From NCBI GenBank assembly GCA_025331445.1, contig JAIWNE010000110.1, forward strand, positions 50,813 to 114,812: a DNA stretch of 64,000 bases. The letters are read 5' to 3'. The DNA is from Blakeslea trispora. Taxonomy: Eukaryota; Mucoromycota; Mucoromycetes; Mucorales; Choanephoraceae. Shown here in pieces: positions 34,850-47,612 of the stretch; within the stretch, counting starts at the first letter, position 1; every line of letters starts with the position of its first letter. The notes under the pieces are model-generated. The model was not told where the DNA came from. It did not search any database and saw only the letters and a list, made by a program, of their open reading frames with translations. Both the position numbers and the translations under genes were made by a program.

Positions 34850-36108
34850 TACAAAAAAAAGAAAGAAAGAGAAATAGTAAAAAAAAAAAAGAAAAAAAAA
34901 GAGAGAGAGAGCCTAACTAAAGCTGATAGACTTCTGCGGACCCTGAAATGCATGATGTAAGGACACCAATCTTTATGCAATTCAACAACAAGAAAAGAGG
35001 TATAGGCATACTATCTTCCGGTCATTCCTCAACCACTGAGAAGAAAGCAGAAGCTAAGGATTGTGTTCAATAAACAATATCTCCCCTGTAAGATGGGAAG
35101 TCTATGTATTTATTGTGTTGACTTGTAAACATGAATGGTATGCATCTGCAGAACAAATCCAAACCAACTCACTGTCTATAGTGTTGTGTTTAAAGGGTAT
35201 TTTTCTGCATGAATTGTATAATAGCACAATATAAGCAATGTCTCAACTTTTACCTATAGACATAAACAATAACATCATTCTAAATGATAAGAAATAACAA
35301 TAAGCTACTATAAAGAAGAGGAGGGACAATATGATGCTATAAAGAAGACAGAAAAGTAAGCCACTGAATATAAACCCCCCAAGAAGCGAGAATGGTATAG
35401 CTAAGAGCTTGACATACTGCAAACTAAAGTTAGATTCAAGAAATGTATACTAAAGAGAATCAAGCCCAATAGGTTGACAAGAGAAAGAGAGATAGTTAGA
35501 GTGAATAAACGTGTGTTTTAGCCTATCAAACAAGGTATTCTGTAATTGTCGTATAAAGTGCTACAAGGACAACTTCTATCTGCCAAGAGATTTCCATAAG
35601 TTTGACAATTAATTTTCAATATCCGCATATCACTGCTTCATCAAATAAGGGAAATAAACAAAAAAGTAGAATGATTAAAACTCAAAGCAATTTTGAGGCT
35701 ATGCTTAACATAATCATCTTATTGACAACATTTCTCTAAAGAGGTTCTACCATAATAACAAAAACAAGCAGACAAATTTCATCTATGCTTCAAGCAGATC
35801 CAATTATCTTTTTCATTATCCGTTTTTCCTTTTAGGCGTGATGCCCTTGATTGACACAGAGTAGCTTACACAAAGGTAAGGAAAGGGTCCAACTGGCAGG
35901 TTTTGTCATAAGAAGTGTAAATGTTATGGCTGAAAAAAAGTATTTTAGTGGATTGCTGGTAATTCCTTAAAAAAGAGAGAGAGATCTTCAAATTGAAAAC
36001 AAGATTCATACTCCGACAAGAAATCATATATTTTTTTTTTTTAGTGTCCTCACTTTTATTCTTTCTCTCTCTCTCTCTTTTTCTTTCTATTCATCTCTGA
36101 GGATTAGC
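34850..36108. other. Divergent intergenic region (1.3 kb)
   Basis: This separates NCA2 (minus) from the GDP-mannose transporter (plus) and must contain both promoters. An A-rich tract with GAGA repeats lies at 34850-34910 and a CT-rich tract at 36058-36090 just before the VRG4 start. No ORF of note and no repeats were seen. Confidence 0.6.
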
Positions 36109-37416
36109 ATGGGCGAAACCAAACCAGACTACAGTGTAGTGATTGACCAAGAGCCTGAACAGCAAACTAAACAACAAAATACTGTTGTGGCTCCTTCTGG
36201 CATCAAGCTTTCTCCTGGAATGAGAGCCATTCTACCCATTGCAAGTTATTGTGGTGCTTCTATCCTTATGACTGTAACCAACAAATATGTTCTCAGTGGT
36301 TATGACTTTAATATGAACTTTTTGCTGTTGACTATTCAAGTAAGATGGTATGATGGTATTGTAGAATAACCTATCTCAACTCTCTCTTGTTTAATAGAAT
36401 TTGACTTGTGTTGTACTGTTGCAGTCTTTCAAGTTTCTTAATTTGATCAAATTTCGTGATTTTGATAGAGATGAAGCCCGTAAATGGTCTCCTATTGCAT
36501 TGTCACTTGTTGCTATGATTTACACTGGTTCAAAAGCCCTTCAGTTTCTTCGTATTCCTATTTATACTATCTTTAAGAACTTGACCATTATTCTTATCGC
36601 TTATGGTGAAGTACTTTGGTTTGGTGGTAATGTCACTCGCTTCATGTTGGTTTCATTTGGTTTGATGGTAAGGTGTTGTCTGAATTGTGATGAAGATTGC
36701 TTATTCAAATGTATGTATCTAGGTACTCTCGTCTGTCATTGCTGGCTGGGCAGATATCAATGAGACTGTCACTCAGATTGTTGATTTTGACACAACCGTA
36801 TTGGGATATTTTTGGATGGCCACCAATTGTCTTGCTTCAGCTGCCTTTGTTCTCTACATGCGTAAGCGCATTAAGCTTACCAACTTTAAGGATTTCGATA
36901 CAGTCTACTATAACAATCTGGTTTCGATTCCCATGTTGATTATTCCCAGTTTTATCTTTGAGGATTGGAGTGCAGAAGGGTTATCAAAGAACTTTCCTGT
37001 TGACGTGCGCCAATCCATGTTGATTGCCATGATCTTCTCTGGTGTTTCTGCCTTTGCCATGTCTTATGCTTCTGCCTGGTGTGTTCGTACTACATCATCC
37101 ACTACCTATTCTATGGTAGGCGCATTAAACAAATTGCCTATTGCCGCTTCCGGTATTCTATTCTTTGACGATCCTGCCACATTTGGCAACGTATCTGCCA
37201 TTATTGTTGGTAATGTGTCCCTCAAATTCTAATTTCGTGTACAGTGCGGTAAATTAATTTTCTTATTATTTGCCATTAGGTTTTATTGCTGGTCTTGTGT
37301 ACTCCGTTGCCAAGATGACTGCTAACAAGACATCCAATACAAACAAAGATATTATCCCAATGTCTTCTTCCAGTCAAAGTAATGCAGATGCTGTCAAAGA
37401 TCATGGAAAGCCTTAG
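36109..37416 (+). CDS. VRG4: GDP-mannose transporter (Golgi nucleotide-sugar transporter)
   Basis: Four exons, 36109-36339, 36398-36667, 36723-37209 and 37280-37416, give 374 residues. About ten hydrophobic segments are visible. The diagnostic GDP-mannose-binding motif GALNKLP is at about residues 300-306, and the N-terminal block [20 protein letters not shown] is the usual first helix. [20 protein letters not shown] is also family-typical. The protein imports GDP-mannose into the Golgi lumen in exchange for GMP, supplying mannan and glycoprotein mannosylation of the cell wall. The C-tail is short, hydrophilic and Ser-rich. The last exon starts at an AG that splits a Gly codon. Essential in yeast. 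Confidence 0.95.
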
Positions 37417-39485
37417 TGTAAATATTTGTGTTTTCTTTGTTTCCTTTCTCTACTACTTTTTTTTTTTGCTGATACACCACACACACATACATATACATAT
37501 ATTTAAATGCGCATATATACTTCAATAGAGTGCTTTATTCTTATTATTACCATCCATTGGTTGCTTCTTTTTTGGAAACATGGGTCGGGATGATAAAGCC
37601 AGATTTGCCCCATTTTTGTGAACCCTAATTTACCAAAAGTCCAATGAAGCACTTTTTTTCATTCGGACCATCTTGTTGCATTTTAGTCTCTCTTCATACA
37701 TTGTTTTGTGAATAGATAGTTGGCAATATGGATTTTCTTTTTTTTTATGAGAATGATACCGGAAACAACTCTTACGGAAGAAAGATTATTCCGTTTAAAA
37801 AAGTTGAACTGATCTCTAAGAGAACAAATACTCTTGGATAGAATGAGATTCACTCAATGATATACACAGCACTATGACTAAACAAAAGCAACTTGTTCTT
37901 TCCATTCATTAAGCTAACATCTGTGTCTGTTTGAGAAATTCATGTATTCTCAACAAGGCCAGAGAACTCATCAGACAGTCTAAATCTTGTCATTGTCAAA
38001 TCCCCCTTTCTGTTTTGTTGCTATGAAAGCCCTTTTCTCTTTTCTTTTTTGTCTTGCCAAGGATACAATGGTAGTTCAGGTCGTAAACCATTTTAATGCC
38101 TTTCTTTCTTGAAAATTTGATTGTAAATCACATGACCTTACTGGTGATATTAAGCTTTATCGAGTTTTGATAATCAACACCATTACTACATAAATAAGTA
38201 AAAATCAACTGAATGACTTAATCCGGAAAAAACTATAAGAATGAGTGCAACAGATCATAGTGAAAAGAGGAGATACTGATATGGCGATTCTGTTGGTACA
38301 GTGTCTATTCAAGAGACCTATGTGGAATTTTGTTATCAGAGCTTCAGGCATGGCTCGAATAAAGAGTCGCTTTCCAAGATGATACAGCTGCACAGCTGAT
38401 TTCCTGATGGTTTATACTTTCTATCTTTCTGAGCGTGCTATTGTGCTTGAATAACGAGAATGATGATATCTCAGTCCTACTTGTCTGAAATAAATCAGTG
38501 AAGACTATACATTCAACTATCTATTTGGATTACCAGGCACAAGAAAAAACACATTGTATAGTTACTGGAAAACTTAAACGTCTTTCCTTTCTGCTGGTTA
38601 ATTATAGAAAAAGTGTCAGCGTGTCAGATAGTTTTTTTTTCTATCAAGTTGTTCGCAGCTTGCCTGTGAAACTCTACAAGCAAACAAAAGTACCAGAACA
38701 GACTCAAAAATGCTGACGGAGCTCAATACATTACAGTACTCAACCAAGGAATAGGCAAACTTATTGCGAAATAAGAATGTCTTTCTTTTGGCAATATGTC
38801 ACAAAATTAAATCATGTTTAGTTTTGAGTAACCTATTCTCAATTTTAAAGAATTAACTATTTTCCTGTATAAACTATTTGCCTTGTGAAGCCCCAACTCT
38901 GTCACAAATGATATTGTTGTTTTAAAAATACACTATACAAATCAAATCAATGGCTGAGAAACAAATGCATTCAAGAGCATACACTATACGTACCGCCCAA
39001 TAAACCTATGAGTCTCGAAAGCTCTAGAAAACAAGTCAATGTGTCATTGAGTATGATGCAGTAAAGAAGCTACAATCAGTGTAGTGTATGACGACCACAG
39101 ACAAAACTTTTGTATTGAAGATGGCCGCTCTTTTTATTGTTCTTGATAAGCGAATTCATACACCCCAAAAAAAAGAATTGTAAGCGCTTGCCAAACAAAA
39201 AAAGAATACAGTCTTTGTTTCCTCTTCTATTGTTGAAACCTTTCAAAATCAAGCCTTTCCTTTTTCTTTCTTTCTTCTTGTTGAGAATGATGTATGCTTG
39301 AGGTGAATAATGCAACAATTAAAAGTCCGTTAAAATCCAGAAAAAAAAAAAAGGTGGACGCTGATGGAATCATCGTGAAACATATAGCCGATAAGCAAGA
39401 GTTAATATTTTGACGTTTTTTTTTATTCTCTTTCCAATACTCCCTTTTTATTTTTTTTACTTTCTCTCAATATCTTGTAAAAAAA
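37417..39485. other. 2.1-kb intergenic region
   Basis: No gene can be supported. The first 150 bases are the VRG4 3' flank. A minus-strand ORF at 38205-38393 reads QLYHLGKRLFIRAMPEALIT and looks coding-like but is isolated with no splice partner. A T/A-rich tract near 39410-39480 leads into the next gene. The rest shows nothing. Confidence 0.5.
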
Positions 39486-42400
39486 ATGGAGGAAAAATCA
39501 CGAAAACGGTCAAAGAAGGAGGACAAGAAAATGCCGCCACCAACTCGATTCCGTCTCTCACCTACTTCTGGAAGCATCATTCCTTTACAGACAATAAAGC
39601 AACGATTGTTAGGGCTATGGCAGTCATTGACATGGCCAGTATTTGTCAATGTTATAAAAGCAAATGTTGCTGTTACCATTGCCCTTGGACTTTTACTAGT
39701 CAATCCAGTGGAGCACAGGTCAGGCATCAGTGGCATTTTGGCTAGTGTTGCTGTCGAGTTTGTACACCCAACAAAATCGTACGGCTTGTTAGCAGAGGAT
39801 GTGTTGTTTGGATCTGTCATGTGTACAGTTTCTGCTGCATGGTCTATTTTAGCCATCTATCTAGCTTCTTTAGTCAGAGACCGGTCGGACGAGACCATGG
39901 CTCAACCTGCTGTCTGTGCTATATTAGCCTGTTTTCTCATCACAGGATGTTTCTTTCTTAACCTGTTTCGTGTAAAAGTAGAGCAGGCAAATGTCGGTGC
40001 TATGTTGTCAGGCACGATCCTTGCAATTGGTATCACCTCAGCTGTACAAGAGAAAGAGTTTACAGCTGTACCTGTAGTAAGTCAGTTGTCATTATAGCAA
40101 AGAAAAAAAGCTTGTTTCATCGCCTAGTCCTTCTCTATACAAAATGGATACTAAATCGCCTATTTTAGCTACAGGAACTTGTATCTATACTTATTGGATT
40201 TGCGCTTATACTTGCCATGTTCCTAATTGTATTTCCAGAAAACAGTACAACCGTTTATGTTTTAAACTTAATCAAGCTGTGCGAGACTTTTGATGCTTTT
40301 GCTCAACAACAAGTATCTGCGTTTCTAAGAGACAATTCCAGAAAACTTAGCGTTCCGTATGATGCCATTGAATCAGTTGCCAAAGTCAATCAATCTGTAG
40401 ACAACTATATTGCAACTCTGGTAGAGAAAAAGCGAATGGTGCGAAGAGAACTCTCTTTTAATTTGTTGGCACCAACAGATATTAGCGAAATGACCTCTCT
40501 GATAAAGAAACTAAGAATACCATTACAAGGCTTAGCCCTGAGTCGTGCCATGGAAGAAAACATGCGTAAGGCGGAAGAAGTAGTGCTTCAAGACAGCAGA
40601 GATCCTCATATTCATGCTGCTCGAACACAATCGGATGATCCAGTTGATAACCTCTTGTATGATGCAGCTGAAAAAGACAGAGCTTTACCATCAGTTTTCG
40701 CAGATCGACCTCGAAGTTATTATGGAGGTACAGATGACGAAGAGGATCAAGAAGGATTCACATCGGATGAGGAACAAACTAGCCCCTTAAGCTCTCAATC
40801 GCCTTCCGGGACTAGCACAGCTACTTCATCGTCCTACTTTGCAGATAGTATGCACTCATCAGCGGAAAATCTATCCGGGAAACAATCCAGACGTCATAAG
40901 GTGCGATGGGAAGATAACATGAAAGTCATGACATATTGGCGAGATGATTACGATAGAATCCTTAGTATGGTTAAGCCAACATACTTTGATTTAAGCGAGG
41001 CGTGCGCTACAGCTGTTCGAGAATCTATCAAACGTCTAAGAAGACTTCAGTCCCTTGATCCTCGATATGAAAACAAGCCATTCTTTTACAAATATTACTA
41101 TCGCTGGAAAGTAGGAGCCGAAAGAGAAAGACAAGAAGCGAAAGCATATGACTACGATCCAAATTACGACCCATCAATACCTTTATTCAAAGCTATTCAG
41201 AAATTTCAAGAGCATCGTTTAGTTGGACTTGATCGTCTCTTCACTAAATCAGGTGTACCACGGCGAATTTTGTTCTTACTGCTGACTTTTCAGTTGAACT
41301 TGCACACTTATGCCGAGCAAGTATATACCTTCACTTCACATATCTATGAGCTAGAGAAGACTCGAACGAAACGTCAACTACGATGGCCTCATATATCGCT
41401 TAAAAAGTATTTATTTCAAAGCCCTCTTGAATCAGGAGATCCAACTAGGGACGAAGGCTCAGTTGCAATGGCCAAAGCTAATACATCAGTTTCTTTACAG
41501 CGAAATTTATCAAGAAGAGCAACAGCCATTTCTTCCATGTTGAGCTCTAGGCCAGCCGATGATCTGGAAGCTCAAAACAGCCGGGTTCTTTATCGACTCA
41601 GTACCCCAGAGAGAGGCCAAGCACGCTCTGCCAGTGAGCATTATGACTATGTTCACAAGAAGGATAACTTGAAAGAACATGTCAGCGCTTGGCGACAAAA
41701 TGAACTTGATCCGCTTGATTATCATGATCCTGATGTTGCTTATCCTACTACATCCACTCAGAGGTTTTTTTATTCTATCTATTCGTTCATGCACAATCAC
41801 TTTTATACAAGTGACGTTGCTTTTGCTTTTCGTGCAGCGATTGTGGTTGCTTTACTCTCGCTTCCAGCTTTTTTGGAGCAAAGCGTTCAATGGTATAATA
41901 CAGTTCGAGGTCAATGGGCTGTGGTTGTTGCTTTGATTTGGATGGGACCTCTTGTAGGCAGCAACTTTTTCGGGTAAGTCTTTTTTTTTAATGTAAGTAT
42001 ATGTATAACTTATGAGTGTTTTCTTCTTCTTAGAACCATGACTCGCACAGTAGGCACAATTATTGGTGCAGTACAGGCTATTATCATTTGGGAAGCTGGA
42101 AGAGGCACTGTCCAAGGACTTATCATCTTGTCCTTCATCTTCAATTTACCTTGGTGGCTGGTATATATCCATGGCAAGTTTTGGAAAGCTACTGGCATGT
42201 TTGCTTTAGTGACCGTCTCTATAAGTAAGTCGTTTGATTTGTCTTTTTTTTTTTTTTTATCTCCTCCTCTTAAGAATAATATCTTTTCTATAGTCATTGG
42301 TTATGCTTATAGTTATAGGCCTAATGGAGAGAGTGTCTCGGTCTATTTGGTAACTTTGGAAGTAAGTAAAGATTAAGACTATAAAGAATGGAATACTCTC

Positions 42401-43242
42401 AAGATATATGAACTAATAAATTATGCTTTGAATGATAACTCTGATAGAGAATGCTTGCTGTAATGACAGGTGTTGCAGCAGCGCTCATCATTAGTATATT
42501 TCCTTTTCCTCGTACAGGCCGTGTTATACTCAGACGACGTATATCACAAACATTGAGTGAGATTGGGGCTTTGTATTCATCTTTTCTATCACTCTTGCTC
42601 AAAAGTACACCTGAAACTCAACAGTTGCTAGAAGACAACCATGAGCTGTTTGATTCTGTCGCTAAAGTCATTCGTTACCAAATTCAAGGCGAGCGTGTTT
42701 TGTTGGAACAAAGTCGCTTTGAGCCAGCGCTACGTGGTGTCTTTCCGGAAGAAAAGTATCTGCATATACTACAAATCCTTGAAAATATTCTAAGTTTGGT
42801 TGTGGAGATGGAATTTGCTATGGGGAAAATACCCTATGAGTGGAGAATGGCAGTTGTTAAAGATACCTGGAAAGAACGAAAAGAGATGGTAGGTCAAGAA
42901 GATTCTTGGATAAATAAAAAAAAAGCAACAACAAACTTACATCACATATAGATCTCATCCTATCTAAGTGCATTGTATATGGGTTCCTTTGCATTAATCA
43001 ACAAATCACCCATACCGCCTTATGTTATCCGACCTACAAAAGCCAGGCGAATTTTGACAAACAAAGCTCGCAAATTACCTATATTTCAAATTCAAAATAT
43101 AGGCGAGAGAGAATACACATATTATAGTTCCTACTTGATGAGCTCAGAGCAACTTGCTGTGGAAATCGAATTGTTGGTTGCTACCATTCGAGATCTAGTA
43201 GGACCCGACAGTGTTAGCATTTGGTTGAAATACAAGCACTAG
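39486..43242 (+). CDS. Large ArAE / fusaric-acid-resistance-like membrane protein (Bre4-like)
   Basis: Six exons, 39486-40076, 40169-41973, 42034-42224, 42294-42361, 42448-42888 and 42952-43242, give 1128 residues. The layout is two membrane blocks around a long cytosolic middle. Block 1, at about residues 50-240, has five to six helices (VIKANVAVTIALGLLLV, SVMCTVSAAWSILAIYLASL, LVSILIGFALILAMFLIVF). Block 2, from about residue 755, contains AFRAAIVVALLSLPAFL, FFGTMTRTVGTIIGAVQAI and AVMTGVAAALIISIFPFP. This is the arrangement of the fungal ArAE_2 / FUSC families related to yeast Bre4 and plant ALMT anion channels. The middle has an acidic Ser-rich loop at about 400-440. The substrate is unknown; efflux of an organic acid is a family-based guess. 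The first two residues after the fifth exon continue without stop, supporting the join. Confidence 0.85.
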
Positions 43243-45817
43243 CCTACCCTCTCTCTCTCTCTCTCTCTCATCCTCTTCCTGTTTTTTTTCTCTCTATCTG
43301 TATTGGATCCTACAGAAAACTTGTATTATACATGTCTTAAAGTTTTATACCTATTTACTAGATTTTTTTTATGATAGAAGCAGTGTTTGTTACACACACG
43401 CACGTTTTAATAATAAATTAATGTGAAGCAATCCAAGGAGAGCTTGCATAAAAAAAGGTTGATGAATATTAAATAGATGAAATTTAGTTTCAATGTCTGA
43501 GCTTGATATTACAGCTCTGCGACAAGACGAATGCTAATAATACATTGTGTCAATGCTGAATTAGTTTATGCTTCATGAGGGTGATCGATGAACTTTCCCT
43601 TCCAACTCTTTCTTATGAAGGAACATAGCCATATTGAGCTGATCTATATCTAATAAATAAAAAGAGAGATAGATAGATCAAGATGAAAAGAGACTCTGCT
43701 AAATTCAAAAGCGTACGCCGTATATCTTTTTTTTTATTACTTGGTCCAACATTCAAGTAGGTTTCCTGTATTGGGTTTTTATCAAAAACTGAAAACTTGT
43801 AGTTGTGATGCTAAAAAATATAAATTCACTTTGAAGATCTGCAACAGGAATTTGTATTCGCCAAGACAATATGTTATTTTTTTTTTAGTAAACAGTCTAA
43901 TTTAGTTTAAGCAACAAAAGACCGAACACATTGATTGCTGCTAGTGTTTTTTTTTTCTGGAGAGTAATGTAGTTTTGTAGTATTACTTCAGTTCAGCGCT
44001 TGAAAAGAGTTTTACACATTGGCATTTTTTGTGTTTTAAGAGTGATTCAATTTATTTGTTGATATAAATAAAATAAAAAATCTGAGAGTATTTTGGTAAT
44101 AACATAGTCGGCTTTAGTGATATGGAACTTCACAATTGATCAACAAAACTTATTATCTGAAAAAAAAAGAATGACAAGAAATAGAATACACATACATTTG
44201 TTGTATAGTCATTCCAAGACTTTGATAGTTACTACTAATTCCCCTCTAGCTCAGGTTATACATATAAATGACTTACATATACATTTAATAAAAAAAAAGA
44301 AGGTTCAAGTGAAACATTTATGTCATCGTCCAAGTGCTGTTAATTGCAAAATGCTAAACGGAGCATTTGAGCTACAATGGTTTCCCTCTATTTGCTGAAC
44401 AAACTGATCTTCTCAAATTTCGTGTAGCATTACACAACAAAACAGAAATACAAATATAGCAAGTCATGTTTAGATATTATAGGCTCTGTACAGCTGATTA
44501 CTACTAGAGTAATATCATCAACACAATTAATATCTTTAGCATTTCGTGTCTAGCTTTCTACTCGAAGAGCTGCTTGATATATCTATTTGATTCAGAAGTT
44601 GATATAAAGAGAGCACTTCTTAACAACTATTTGCGAATACCCTACGACTCAATATTCAGTGCCAAATTAGAATGATCTAGGCTGATGTACTGGTAGTATG
44701 ACCTGTACCCCGTCCATCTTTTGCTTTGGTTGGTTTAAAGACAGCCATGATCACTGAGACCACTGTGCATAAATCTGTGAACGAACAACATGTACATAAG
44801 CATACTTTTACTTTCAGCATTGTCAGTGTTTTCTGTTTGAGATTCTGCTCTTAATTTATTATGATCACAAGGTTTCTTTCTAATCTTCCGTTTGTGCTCT
44901 TTTCGATACTGATCGGACTGTCTCATTGATTGCTGTGTTGCAAAGATATATACTACAAGAAAGTTGTACGCTTTAATGGCTGACATTTAGATAAACCGTC
45001 TTACTCTCGATTTTTGTCTTAAGTTCGACTTACTATTTGAGTTCCTTTGCTAACAGATGAAAGTGATGTGCACACAATGAGTTATTTGGTTACTATCCGT
45101 TTCTATTATAAGAACTTGTAATTCATTCAAAGCAGTCAAGCATTTACGCTTGTAGACGGTTCTATAGGAACAAAAATATTAGACAGACACAAAAGCCTGA
45201 AAAGATTCAAAGTCTGAAAAGATTCAAAGTTTTCTCTTAATCTCTGTTAACCAAGAAGTAAACAAGGAAGCTCATCATATCAAAGACTAGATTGTGACTC
45301 AAAATTGATTCATGAAAAAAGGACTATCATTAACATTGATATATATATAAAACCAAGTCATACGATTCAGCACAAACACTTTTTATCGAATCCGAGTCTT
45401 AGTTTAATTGCCTCTGACACGAAAACGAATTGTTCTCCCTATTGTTGTTATTTATTGTATAAATGTACTTCTTTTACTATTATTTTCTTATCTGTGTTTG
45501 AACGCAACTATCTTTTCTTTCTCAGGCTGTTGTTACACACGCCTTTATCAATACAGTTAAGCACTTTGAAGAACGCTTAATTAGCCAGATAAAAAGCTCG
45601 ATTTTTGAATTTTTTTTTGAACGCAAATCACTGTACAACCGTTCTAATACATAAATTGAATCTAATGTTGTTAGTTTAATTTGTTCTTGGGGTTCTTCAG
45701 AGTAATTTGGTTCGAGTATTTAGGCTCACTTTTGTTTGTTTTTTTTTCTTTTTTTTTTTGAACATCTGTTTCTATTCTACTTTGACTTGCTCCCCTTCCT
45801 TTCCTTTCTCTTGAATA
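43243..45817. other. 2.6-kb intergenic region before the protease array
   Basis: A CT microsatellite lies at about 43247-43270. Beyond it the sequence is AT-rich and mostly featureless. A possible short minus-strand gene at 44677-44986 is listed separately. The right end (45720-45815) is T-rich and pyrimidine-rich, typical of promoters in this window, and serves protease 1. Confidence 0.55.
44677..44986 (-). CDS. Possible short unknown gene
   Basis: Starting at the Met at 44986 an 83-codon ORF runs MSAIKAYNFLVV and contains a very basic stretch (RKEHKRKIRKKP). If a 37-nt GTAAAA...CACAG segment near 44778-44814 is removed, the frame continues as LCTVVSVIMAVFKPTKAKDG and ends HTTSTSA at 44677. 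That gives about 90 residues with one membrane-like helix. The intron would be unusually short for this genome. No family is recognised. It may equally be non-coding sequence. Confidence 0.2.
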
Positions 45818-47387
45818 ATGATAGTGTTCAATTCAGTATTGCTTGCCTGTGTAGCTTCCATTGCTTGCGCAGACTTAGCAGCAGCCAGTGAAAGAATGTT
45901 GAGATTGCCTTTGAAGCAGATTGATAAATATAGAGGTGATCTTCAAAAGCGTGATGGCAGTAACAAAATTCCTCTGTACAACGCAAATGGAAAAGAATAT
46001 CTGATTGAAGTAGGCGTTGGAACACCACCACAATACTTCAACCTCACAATCGACACCGGAAGGTAATAAGAAAAAAAATCGCCGTATGAAACTACAAGAG
46101 TATCAACAGAGCAATTTTTTTTTCTCATATAGCGCAGACTTCTGGATTCCATCTTCATCTTGCCCTAAATCTATGTGTCCTCATACTCGTTTCAATAGCA
46201 AATCTTCGTCTACATTCATACCGCTCAACAACCAGAAGCTCTCAATTGAATACGGAGTGGGCTCCGCTAAAGGAACTTACGGACATGATACTCTCTCTTT
46301 CAAAGACTCTAATGTCTCATTGTCTAACAGTACCATCGGAATTGTTTCCAACACAAGTGATATTCTCACTGAAACTGATGCAATGCCTTCCAATGGTATT
46401 TTCGGTATTGGCTACCCAGGTCTCTCAATGAATTCCGGAAAGCGCGATCATCTAGTCACAGAACTATTCAATGCAAAGGTGATTGATGAACCCGTCTTCT
46501 CATTGTTTTTAAACACACAATCTGCTTATGGAAAAACGGGCGAACTTTTGTTGGGTGGCACAGACTCTACAAGATATACAGGTCAAATTGAATATGCACC
46601 AATAGTCAACTTTCATCTAGGACAAAAGCATGTCTCACCTAACGTAGGTGCCAATAAAACCGAGACAGGCAACAACACTTACTTGTACTGGGCCGTGCCT
46701 GGTCAAGGCGTCTCTACTTCTACTGGATATACCTATAACGCGCCTGACTTGAGTGCCTATATTCTGGATACTGGTACTACCTTAACTTATGCTCCAAAGA
46801 AAATAGTTGAATCAATTGTTATGTCATTGACCAATCATTCAAAGTCTACAGAATGGGATGCCATCCAAGAAATCTACACTGTCAGCTGTTCTCTGGCCAA
46901 GAAATCAAATCTTTTTGTTGAATTTTTTGTCTCATCCTCAGATACCGCCAAGTCAACTACACCCATGAAAATGAGGGTGCCAGCTTCTGAACTAGTCATT
47001 CCTTTAGACGACTCACCTACAGCAGAAAAGGCTACTTCGTGTATGTTTGGTATTGCACCTATGCCTACTGGACTACAATTAACGTCAGGTGACACATGGG
47101 TATTAGGTGAATCTGTATTGAGATCTTTATACACTGTCTTCGACCTGAAACAAAATAGATTTGGAATGGCTAAACTTTCTTCACCTTCTACAAAAATGAC
47201 AACATCTCATTCAATTACTGCTGCTGCCACTAGCTCTTCTCCTACTTCGACCCTCTTAGCTCAGAGTGATGCATCCTCTGGCGTCCAAATGAATGAATCA
47301 AACGCTTCATTTATCTCTAAGCCTTCTTTCATTATTCCTCTATTAGCTTTAATCATATCAATTTTAGAGCAAAATTTCCTTTTTTAA
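45818..47387 (+). CDS. Secreted aspartic protease 1 (pepsin family A1) with possible GPI tail
   Basis: Two exons, 45818-46062 and 46133-47387, give 499 residues. A signal peptide (residues 1-18) and a propeptide end at the Kex2-like site QKR near residue 46. The first catalytic Asp is D79 in DTGS, whose Ser codon is split by the intron. The flap follows as IEYGVGSAKGTY. The second Asp is about D294 in ILDTGTTLTY. The C-terminus has a Ser/Thr-rich stalk and a final hydrophobic segment (FIIPLLALIISIL), which suggests GPI or membrane anchoring as in yapsins. The protease should act on extracellular or cell-surface proteins at acid pH. It is the first of three tandem paralogues. The CPKSMCPH pair after DFWIPSSS is the disulfide loop also seen in the other two. 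Confidence 0.92.
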
Positions 47388-47466
47388 TAAAAGAAAAGTT
47401 TCACACAGAGACATCAGAAAAAACTTTCGGTGGATAAATAAATACACATGTACGTTATGGCCTACA

Positions 47467-47542
47467 GAGACGTAAATGACGTCTCATTCCCAATTCACGA
47501 TGGTCCGAAAATGTTTCGGGAAAGTCGGTGTATATATACACC
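47467..47542 (+). promoter_or_regulatory. Three stacked palindromes upstream of protease 2
   Basis: Within 76 bases lie GAGACGT-aaatg-ACGTCTC (47467-47485), CCGAAA-atg-TTTCGG (47505-47519) and a perfect 16-bp palindrome GGTGTATATATACACC (47527-47542). The last centres on a TATA-like core about 70 bases before the ATG at 47613. The first includes TGACGTC, a bZIP-type site. They could be paired binding sites, or a short terminator/structured element for the upstream gene. No equivalent array was seen before proteases 1 or 3. Confidence 0.5.
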
Positions 47543-47612
47543 ATTTTACTGCATTATTTGTTTTCAATTTCTTTTTTTTTTTTTCTTCTTCTTAGTTTGC
47601 TATAACAAATAA

